Positions 1 to 4,688 of a DNA stretch of 5,513 nucleotides are shown here, piece after piece. A program made the translations under genes and the position numbers. The notes beneath the pieces are model-generated. The model was given only the letters and a program-made list of their open reading frames with translations, ran no database searches and was not told the origin of the DNA. This DNA is from Clostridia bacterium (GTDB taxonomy: Bacteria; Bacillota; Clostridia; Oscillospirales; CAG-382), in contig JAFQII010000283.1 in NCBI GenBank assembly GCA_017397605.1, forward strand, positions 1 through 5,513, given 5' to 3'. How positions within the stretch are numbered: the first letter of the stretch is position 1; each line of letters starts with the position of its first letter.

Positions 1-420
1 CATCACCGTCACAAAAGCAGAAAACGCCATGTAGATTTTAAAGTTCTCGGGCACGTGGATCGGAATGCGGATCTGAACCTGACTTTGGGGAACAAATTCG
101 GTGTACCGATAAAGCGCGATCATAAGTCCCATGGGAAGTATCGTGTAAAGCAAGATCGAAAAGAACTTGCAAAACAACAGCTTTACCGTTTTGACACCGC
201 AGACCAAGCCTAACTCAATCTCAAAATTGTCATACAGCAAAAACGAGATCGGCAAAATCAGCAAAAACGGAACAAACAGCTCCGTAAAATCAATAAACCC
301 TTTTTGAGGCAACGCCGCAATCAAATGAGATGCCTCCCAGATACGGGTCACGGCTGTCAAGAGCAACGTTGACAGAATGAGATAATATTTGTTTTTCCAT
401 AAAGAACGTAACAGTAACAT
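1..420 (-). CDS. Putative ABC-2-type permease, partial (3' end beyond window)
   Basis: The first 140 residues of a membrane protein that runs off the left edge. ATG at 420 is preceded by AGGAGG with a 4-nt gap, the strongest ribosome site in the window. The N-terminus (MLLLRSLWKNKYY) is a short basic amphipathic stretch. Membrane segments follow at about 12-26, 47-63, 82-104 and probably from 129 on. Between the second and third is DNFEIELGLVCGVKTVKLL (64-82), which lines up with the FEIEK-GAGV-x3-KY motif of the two neighbouring permeases at the same place in the fold. The overall plan fits ABC-2-type transporter membrane subunits; the match is by architecture and short motif, so the family is an inference. 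It is more divergent than the other two and has a much shorter loop after segment 1. It lies 92 bp after the preceding permease gene, probably in the same operon. An ATPase partner is not visible. Confidence 0.72.
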   Translation of the reverse strand, partial: MLLLRSLWKNKYYLILSTLLLTAVTRIWEASHLIAALPQKGFIDFTELFVPFLLILPISFLLYDNFEIELGLVCGVKTVKLLFCKFFSILLYTILPMGLMIALYRYTEFVPQSQVQIRIPIHVPENFKIYMAFSAFVTVM

Positions 421-512
421 AAATCCTCCTGCATACTGATTGACTATCGAAAGAATACCACGCACTTATGTTGGATTTGTTTTGAAAATGTAATGGAGTT
501 GTAAGGTTTTCA
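421..512 (-). other. Intercistronic gap between second and third permease
   Basis: Ninety-two bases between the TAG of the 286-aa permease and the next ATG. It is AT-rich and, apart from the ribosome site at its end, I see no stable hairpin with a T-run and no convincing -35/-10 pair. The best -10-like words (CATAAG, TATTCT on the minus strand) lack a fitting -35. This is the longest gap between consecutive genes not separated by a terminator, so an internal promoter cannot be excluded. Confidence 0.5.
425..430 (-). promoter_or_regulatory. Ribosome binding site of the partial permease gene
   Basis: AGGAGG on the minus strand, four bases (ATTT) before the ATG at 420. It is a full consensus site, unlike the AAAGGAG and AAAGGA sites of the other two permeases, and fixes the start of this gene. 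Confidence 0.8.
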
Positions 513-1373
513 CTATTCGATGCGTTTTTTGATGCGTCGGGACGACAGAACGGAGCACAAAACTGCACATCCGATCAAGAATGCATAGCAAAGCATTGCT
601 TTCCACAGCGAGGTATCAAACGTATCGATCATCCACGTAAACCACTCGGAGTCATAATAATACATATAGTACATAAGCTTGAGCGGGCAGGACGGACGCA
701 GATACTCCATAAAGATGCCGTTGTTATAAATATAAAACAGATCGTATACATAACTTCCGATCGCAAGCGCGAGACTGCAAACCGCCGCTCCGACACTGCT
801 TTGGCACAACGTTCCGACAAAATAAGTCAAACAGGTATAAAAGACAATACAAGGTGTCGCAAGCACAAGGATTTGACGTGTCAAGCGTACGGTCAAGTCG
901 CAAACGTACGCCCACGGTGTCATTTCAAAGCTGTCGAGCATCGGGACGACTTGCCCGTGAAAGTATACAAAACACAGCACAACCGTCACAAACATGCAAA
1001 GAGAGATCACGGCAAGCAGCCTTGCCGACAGGTATTTCCACGCCGGTACGCCCGCGCCTTTTTCGATCTCAAAGAACTTGTCTCCATAATCTCTTTTCAA
1101 GATCAACGCTGCCGCAACGACCGTCAGAATGGGGACGGGGTATTGCAAGAGATTGACGACAAGTCCGTTGCATTTTTGCAAGTATGATTGATATTCAAAA
1201 ACAAACATCGGATGATGCTGGTCGATCACTTGCCCAAGCTCCATGTTGTAGATCCGGTGCGTGACGGTGGCGATTTCATAACCGACAAAAATGACCATGA
1301 CGGCAATCACCAGCCAAAAAGCCTTGGACCGCAATAGATTTTTGATTGTTGCTTTGCAGATTGCAAAAAACAT
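513..1373 (-). CDS. ABC-2-type transporter permease-like membrane protein
   Basis: A 286-residue integral membrane protein with about six hydrophobic segments (roughly 18-34, 75-92, 116-138, 165-190, 192-212, 257-277). It has a basic N-terminus (KATIKNLLRSKAFW) and a basic tail (RRIKKRIE), the usual layout of ABC-2 family transporter subunits. A large loop (35-73, with FVFEYQSYL) follows segment 1. DKFFEIEKGAGVPAWKYLSAR (98-118), predicted cytoplasmic, follows segment 2; this is where ABC-2 permeases often carry a conserved E/G-containing turn. It is collinear with the 287-aa neighbour along its whole length, including YDSEWF-x-WMI-x-TFDTSL near the C-terminus, so the two are tandem paralogues. 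The ATG at 1373 is chosen over TTG at 1382: AAAGGAG lies 9 nt before this ATG but directly abuts the TTG, and the paralogue aligns from the same methionine (MFFAIC / MFRRIY). The substrate is unknown and no ATPase is present nearby. Confidence 0.82.
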   Translation of the reverse strand: MFFAICKATIKNLLRSKAFWLVIAVMVIFVGYEIATVTHRIYNMELGQVIDQHHPMFVFEYQSYLQKCNGLVVNLLQYPVPILTVVAAALILKRDYGDKFFEIEKGAGVPAWKYLSARLLAVISLCMFVTVVLCFVYFHGQVVPMLDSFEMTPWAYVCDLTVRLTRQILVLATPCIVFYTCLTYFVGTLCQSSVGAAVCSLALAIGSYVYDLFYIYNNGIFMEYLRPSCPLKLMYYMYYYDSEWFTWMIDTFDTSLWKAMLCYAFLIGCAVLCSVLSSRRIKKRIE

Positions 1374-1382
1374 ACTTTTCAA

Positions 1383-1389
1383 CTCCTTT
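1383..1389 (-). promoter_or_regulatory. Ribosome binding site deciding the start of the 286-aa permease
   Basis: AAAGGAG on the minus strand, nine bases before ATG 1373 and with no gap before the in-frame TTG at 1382. The spacing selects the ATG. Confidence 0.75.
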
Positions 1390-1396
1390 CAAATGC

Positions 1397-1420
1397 AAAA
1401 ACGGTCAGAGCGACCGTTTT
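1397..1420 (-). terminator. Hairpin over the stop codon of the 287-aa permease gene (attenuator-like)
   Basis: A perfect 9-bp inverted repeat, AAAACGGTC / GACCGTTTT with a 5-nt loop GCTCT on the minus strand, followed by one further T (run of five T). The left arm and loop encode the last codons of the 287-aa permease, and its TGA stop begins at the loop/right-arm border. The shape is that of a weak intrinsic terminator. A ribosome finishing the upstream gene would cover it, so it could couple transcription of the next permease to translation. The inverted repeat is directly visible; termination or attenuation is inference. Confidence 0.5.
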
Positions 1421-2268
1421 CGCGTACGCAGATATGCAGCTGTGCAGAAGATGACAGCAGAGCCGAGCATAACGGAGAGGGCAAGCAAGGCATCCCCGAG
1501 CGAAGTGTCAAATGTTTCGATCATCCACTCAAACCACTCGGAGTCAAAATAATACAGATAATCCATCAGCTTTCGCGGATCGGTGGGGATTAGATAGCGG
1601 ACATAGATCCCCTTGTCTGCCACATTGAATCGGGCGTCATACACATAGTTGGCGATGACATAAGCCATACAGATTGCGGATGTCGTGGCACTGTGCTTTA
1701 CAAATGTTCCGACCGCATAAGTAAGACAGACATGAAACAGCACGCACGGAACAACGCGGAGCAAGCTGTTTAGCAACAGACGGTAGGTAGATCCCGCGAG
1801 AATTTCAAAAAGTGTCATTCCCTCAACGCCTTTTGCGGTGATTGTCAGATGGTACCACAATGCCGAAAAGATTGTCACAACCACGCAGTTAATGACCGTG
1901 ATTGCCGCAATTCTTGCCAAAACATATTTGCGGGTGTTGATGCCGCCTGCCTTTTCGATCTCAAACAAATGATCGCTGTAGTCTCCCGCGACAATGGATG
2001 CTGTCGTCACTACCGCCAGCAAAGGAGACGCGTATTTTAAAAAGATGGCAAATGCATCGCAAAACTCTTTGACATAGCTTTGGTAATCAAATATAAATCT
2101 CGGATCTCTGTAAAAGATCTGTTCCATCGTTTCGGAATTGACATGGTACCACTCAAAGACTTCTGTGTACTCGCTGATCACCAATGCAAGATACACAAGC
2201 AAAAAAAGCCAAAAGCTCTTGGATCGCAGGATATTTTTGGTGGTGTTGCAGTAAATTCGTCTGAACAT
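1405..2268 (-). CDS. ABC-2-type transporter permease-like membrane protein
   Basis: A 287-residue membrane protein, paralogous to the gene directly downstream. Hydrophobic segments lie at about 19-32, 74-94, 118-140, 165-189, 194-211 and 258-280. The N-terminus is basic (KNILRSKSFW) and the tail is RTRKRSL. Shared landmarks with the paralogue are FIFDYQSYV in the first loop, DHLFEIEKAGGINTRKY (99-115) after segment 2, CLTYAVGT (181-188) and FDSEWFEWMIETFDTSL (241-257). This plan matches ABC-2-type permeases, though the assignment rests on architecture and not on a searched match. The start is ATG 2268, not ATG 2280: the AAAGGA site abuts 2280 with no spacer, while 2268 gives 12 nt and aligns exactly with the paralogue's first residue. 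The gene lies 75 bp after the 299-aa lipoprotein gene and 31 bp before the next permease start. Its 3' end is folded into a hairpin. Confidence 0.82.
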   Translation of the reverse strand: MFRRIYCNTTKNILRSKSFWLFLLVYLALVISEYTEVFEWYHVNSETMEQIFYRDPRFIFDYQSYVKEFCDAFAIFLKYASPLLAVVTTASIVAGDYSDHLFEIEKAGGINTRKYVLARIAAITVINCVVVTIFSALWYHLTITAKGVEGMTLFEILAGSTYRLLLNSLLRVVPCVLFHVCLTYAVGTFVKHSATTSAICMAYVIANYVYDARFNVADKGIYVRYLIPTDPRKLMDYLYYFDSEWFEWMIETFDTSLGDALLALSVMLGSAVIFCTAAYLRTRKRSL

Positions 2269-2280
2269 AGTTATGATCAT

Positions 2281-2286
2281 TCCTTT
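2281..2286 (-). promoter_or_regulatory. Ribosome binding site of the 287-aa permease
   Basis: AAAGGA on the minus strand, abutting an in-frame ATG at 2280 and 12 nt before the preferred ATG at 2268. The long spacing is the weakest point of this start call. Use of 2280 would add only MIIT. Confidence 0.55.
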
Positions 2287-2290
2287 CGTA

Positions 2291-2305
2291 GCCCGCGTAG
2301 CGGGC
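2291..2305. repeat. Small GC-rich palindrome before the permease ribosome site
   Basis: Perfect inverted repeat gcccgc-gta-gcgggc: a 6-bp all-GC stem with a 3-nt loop, in otherwise AT-rich intercistronic DNA. On the minus-strand mRNA it ends five bases before AAAGGA. It has no T-run and is not a terminator by itself. It may shape access to the ribosome site or be a dispersed palindromic element; neither can be decided from one copy. Confidence 0.55.
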
Positions 2306-2312
2306 GGATGTT

Positions 2313-2346
2313 TAAGTTTGAAAAAGGATCCTTTTTTTCAAACTTA
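2313..2346 (-). terminator. Long hairpin starting at the stop codon of the 299-aa lipoprotein gene
   Basis: On the minus strand TAAGTTTG (2346-2339) pairs with CAAACTTA (2320-2313). Inside this, an A7 run faces T5 around a GGATCC core. The result is a stem of about 13 bp with a 2-nt bulge and a small loop. The TAA stop codon is the first three bases of the left arm. No T-run follows (AACATCC comes next), so a classical terminator is unlikely. A processing or 3'-end stabilising hairpin between the lipoprotein and permease parts of the operon fits better. The pairing is directly visible; the role is inferred. Confidence 0.5.
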
Positions 2347-3243
2347 TTTACCCTGATACCACTGCCAGAGGTGCGGATAGATATCTACGGGGATCGGTAC
2401 TTTTGTATCATCATCCGACACGCCTAACAGGGCGACTGCCATTGTAAAGTCTTCGTTTTTGATCCATTCGGGACAGTTTTGCATTTCGCCCTCGGTCAGC
2501 TCATAATACAGCGTGATTCCTCCCGAGGCGGAACAACCCATAGGCGCGATAAACGCTTTTCCGCAGGTGGCAAGATATGCAAGATTGCCATCCGGATCAA
2601 AAATCGCAACAACCGCCCCGACAGCAAGATTGGCGTCGCAATCGCTGTAATAATACAGACTGGTATCGACCTGCGGATAATACGTCATATGGTCGTTTGT
2701 GATTTCCGGAAGCGGCCAGCGGCATTCACGCAGCTTGGAAAATTTCATCTCAATATGATTGGCGTAGCAAACACCCGAGTATTCCGTGGCATCAAGCGTG
2801 TATGCAAAGGAGTCAAAGGTCATATCGGGGGAGAACAAAAAGCAATTGGCAAGTCCCGCGCCAAAGCCCTCAAACGTATGCTGTTCCGTTTTGAGCGCGT
2901 TGCCGTCCTTGTCGTAATATGTCCCCGTGACCGTGACCGTGTAGTTTTTGTCGGTTTGGTTTTCGGCAAACAAAAAGACGTGGTCGGTGCCTTTGTAGGT
3001 ATACTTTTTCTCCTTGACGACAAAACCGCCCTGATTGATCTGCGTGTCCGAGACGTCGTTCAGACCGCCGCTTGCTTCTTCGTCACGGCTTTCCTCGGAG
3101 GTGTCTACCATGATGCGCGACTCCGAGTCATAAGACGGGGTGGGGTTGACGATCTCGATTTTTGGGGTATCTTCTTCTTTGCAGGCGCAAAGACAGATAA
3201 GTGCAAAGGTGACAATCAATATGCATGTAATCAGTTTTTTCAT
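2344..3243 (-). CDS. Lipoprotein with two FxLYD-like beta domains
   Basis: A 299-residue predicted lipoprotein. MKKLITCILIVTFALICLCA is a signal peptide ending in the lipobox L-C-A-C, with Cys21 as the lipidation site. A polar, acidic, probably unstructured stretch (22-72) follows. Residues about 75-155 resemble FxLYD-type extracellular domains: a FLFAENQTDKNYTVTV strand pair, then the YYDKDGNALKTEQ turn and a GFGAG segment. A second similar block at about 195-275 (NLAVGAVVAIFDPDGNLAYL, then APMGCSASG and a long strand) suggests an internal repeat of the domain. FxLYD-type domains are known from Gram-positive surface proteins, and the match here is by eye. The start has AAAGGAG 7 nt upstream, and its ATG overlaps the TGA of the preceding lipoprotein gene as ATGA, so translation is probably coupled. 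Several Cys residues (134, 159, 174, 202, 227, 237, 257) could form disulfides. It may act as an extracellular partner of the downstream permeases, which is inference from position. Confidence 0.85.
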   Translation of the reverse strand: MKKLITCILIVTFALICLCACKEEDTPKIEIVNPTPSYDSESRIMVDTSEESRDEEASGGLNDVSDTQINQGGFVVKEKKYTYKGTDHVFLFAENQTDKNYTVTVTGTYYDKDGNALKTEQHTFEGFGAGLANCFLFSPDMTFDSFAYTLDATEYSGVCYANHIEMKFSKLRECRWPLPEITNDHMTYYPQVDTSLYYYSDCDANLAVGAVVAIFDPDGNLAYLATCGKAFIAPMGCSASGGITLYYELTEGEMQNCPEWIKNEDFTMAVALLGVSDDDTKVPIPVDIYPHLWQWYQGK

Positions 3244-3257
3244 TCCATGACTCCTTT
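3240..3257 (-). promoter_or_regulatory. ATGA overlap and ribosome site joining the two lipoprotein genes
   Basis: The TGA stop of the 443-aa lipoprotein (3242-3240) overlaps the ATG of the 299-aa one (3243-3241) as ATGA. AAAGGAG at 3257-3251 lies inside the end of the upstream gene, 7 nt from the start. This is the usual layout for translational coupling and ties the two genes into one operon. Confidence 0.85.
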
Positions 3258-4571
3258 TTCTTTCAAATAGTTTTTGACCATTACATTCAGGTATTCATTC
3301 AATTCCCGACATCCGGTCTTTATCAAGAGGTCGGTATAGAACACGTTTTGCCCCATTAGCTCACAGCGGTCCGTGTTTCCGTCGGGGCAGTAAATGTACG
3401 CCCAATCCTCCGTGCCCCATCCCTGTACGGTCGCACCCATGAGATACACGCCCGCACGGTATTTGCTTGTCACGGTAGCGATATCCTGAATCGGATTTTG
3501 CAAAAAATCGTTCCACAAACCAAAAAAGTGATTGATTTCTTCCGCATGGTTTTGCTCGTCAAAACGGATTCTTGTGATCAACTCTTTGGTTTCGTAGTCA
3601 AATAACTCAACCACAACAACTTTGCCGTCACAGTCGTATTTATGCTTGCCAAGATAATCGGGCAGGGATTGCAGACTGTATACCGCTTTTTGCGTGCTTC
3701 TGTCTGCGGCGGAAACCAAGGGAACATAGTCCACTCGCTTTTCGTCAACGTCAAAATAATAAGCGGGGAAGGGGTATTTTTTAAGCATCGCTCGGTGTTT
3801 ATCGTTTCCGTAGGGGAGTTCATAGAGGTAAAAAAATGCGCTGTCAACATCCTCCCACTCCTCTTTCGAGAGCGGTGTATCGGTGATGAAAACCCAGTGT
3901 GATCCGTCGTCCGCCCCGTCATAAATGATGGAATGCAACAGCTCCACCTGTATATACAGCATCTTGGAAATATCTCCCGCGGGATCAAACGAAGCGTCCG
4001 TCTGTTTGCCGATGATGCCAAAGGACGCAAAATACTCCTCGGACAGCATAAAATCCAGTCCGCGGTAGGTGTGTAACGTTCCGTCTTTGTCATAAACGCG
4101 TACGAGATCGTACTCTTCAAACAGCTTGATCGTGTTTTGAATGATATATTTGACTTCATCATCGCTCAAATGCAGGATTTCTCCCTGTTCGCGGCGCGTA
4201 CGGATCTCGGTGACAAAATCGGGATCAAATACGGTTGCGATTGTCTGCTCTCCGGCTTTGGATATGGTGGTGTATTGATCGATTTTTTCGATGACTTCTT
4301 CCGGGATGCTTACCTCGGGTTCGCTGCTCTCTTCGGATTCGCTACTTTCGTCAGGCTCACTGCTTACTTCGGGTTCACTGCTTTCTGCAGATTGGCTGCT
4401 CTCTTCAAGAACGCTTTCGGTTGCGCTGCTTTCCGCGGCAGAGCTTTCTTCAGTGCTTGTTTCCTCGGACGGGTTTGTGCTGCTCTCATCGCTTGTTTCG
4501 GCGTCTTTGCAAGCAAACAGACAGAGCACCAGAAACGCAAGCAATACAAACAGTAAGCATGTTTTTTTCAT
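3240..4571 (-). CDS. Lipoprotein with Ser/Glu-rich stalk, unknown function
   Basis: A 443-residue predicted lipoprotein. MKKTCLLFVLLAFLVLCLFA is a signal peptide with lipobox L-F-A-C (Cys21); Phe at -2 is a less usual choice. Residues 22-90 form a Ser/Glu/Pro-rich stalk containing two copies of an 18-residue repeat. A charged, partly helical region (95-155) leads into a globular part. This shares its order of motifs with the truncated neighbour at 4689-5513: DG-x2-H-x-Y-x-GL (163-172), YFASFG (180-185), DASFD (192-196), SLPD (302-305), KYD (311-313), TRIRFD (333-338) and YCPDG-x4-C (394-403). I recognise no catalytic motif and no named family. ATG 4571 is chosen because AAGGAG lies 9 nt upstream and the signal peptide starts there; a TTG at 4619 would add 16 charged residues in front. 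It is probably the first gene of the operon, since a terminator lies just upstream. A role as a surface-anchored sensor or binding partner for the permeases is only an inference from context. Confidence 0.85.
   Translation of the reverse strand: MKKTCLLFVLLAFLVLCLFACKDAETSDESSTNPSEETSTEESSAAESSATESVLEESSQSAESSEPEVSSEPDESSESEESSEPEVSIPEEVIEKIDQYTTISKAGEQTIATVFDPDFVTEIRTRREQGEILHLSDDEVKYIIQNTIKLFEEYDLVRVYDKDGTLHTYRGLDFMLSEEYFASFGIIGKQTDASFDPAGDISKMLYIQVELLHSIIYDGADDGSHWVFITDTPLSKEEWEDVDSAFFYLYELPYGNDKHRAMLKKYPFPAYYFDVDEKRVDYVPLVSAADRSTQKAVYSLQSLPDYLGKHKYDCDGKVVVVELFDYETKELITRIRFDEQNHAEEINHFFGLWNDFLQNPIQDIATVTSKYRAGVYLMGATVQGWGTEDWAYIYCPDGNTDRCELMGQNVFYTDLLIKTGCRELNEYLNVMVKNYLKEKGVME
4308..4415 (-). 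repeat. Two-copy 54-bp in-frame repeat in the lipoprotein stalk
   Basis: Two adjacent 54-bp units (4415-4362 and 4361-4308) encode SVLEESSQSAESSEPEVS and SEPDESSESEESSEPEVS. They agree at 13 of 18 residues by hand count, and the last eight residues are identical. The surrounding stalk is of the same Ser/Glu composition without a clear further copy. In-frame repeats of this kind change stalk length by slippage or recombination. Confidence 0.7.
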
Positions 4572-4647
4572 TACGGTATTCTCCTTGTTCCTTTTGTCTG
4601 CTTTCATGCTAAGACGCAATTGTTAAGGAAAAGTTGCGTTTGGCATC
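4572..4647 (-). other. Leader between terminator and lipoprotein operon
   Basis: About 75 bases between the T-run of the upstream terminator and the first gene of the cassette. A promoter is expected here if the terminator is efficient. I find only weak candidates on the minus strand: TTGATG at the T-run edge with AACAAT 19 nt on, and an isolated TAGCAT. None is good enough to call. No operator-like palindrome or riboswitch-like structure is apparent. Confidence 0.4.
4581..4586 (-). promoter_or_regulatory. Ribosome binding site deciding the start of the 443-aa lipoprotein
   Basis: AAGGAG on the minus strand, 9 nt before ATG 4571. It lies inside the reading frame opened by TTG 4619 and so argues against that upstream start. 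Confidence 0.75.
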
Positions 4648-4685
4648 AAAAAACAAAAAGTTCCTGCAAAAAACAGGAACTTTTT
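4648..4685 (-). terminator. Intrinsic terminator after the truncated lipoprotein-like gene
   Basis: A perfect 12-bp inverted repeat, AAAAAGTTCCTG / CAGGAACTTTTT on the minus strand, with a 7-nt T-rich loop. It is followed by G and six more T. It begins 3 nt after the TAG stop at 4689. The A-run on the far side makes the structure nearly symmetrical, but no plus-strand gene is present for it to end. It separates the truncated gene from the lipoprotein-permease cassette. Confidence 0.88.
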
Positions 4686-4688
4686 GGT

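Noticed and set aside
290..568. Minus-strand frame across the gap between the second and third permease
   Set aside because: It overlaps the ends of both real genes in another frame, lacks a matching ribosome site, and has no membrane or domain character.
2479..3270. Long plus-strand open frame opposite the 299-aa lipoprotein gene
   Set aside because: It mirrors a minus-strand gene that has a signal peptide, lipobox, ribosome site and operon overlap. Its own product shows no coherent domain and is rich in Arg/Lys as expected of an antisense shadow.
4572..4619. Extension of the 443-aa lipoprotein to a TTG start at 4619
   Set aside because: It would place 16 mostly charged residues ahead of a clear signal peptide and put the good AAGGAG site inside the gene.
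4137..4626. Plus-strand frames opposite the Ser/Glu stalk
   Set aside because: Their repetitive Phe/Ala or Leu/Ser composition is the antisense reading of the low-complexity stalk; no credible gene.
4595..4653. Promoter made of TTGATG and AACAAT or TAGCAT on the minus strand
   Set aside because: Spacing is 19 nt for the first pair, the second box lacks a -35, and each hexamer matches only four of six bases; too weak to annotate.
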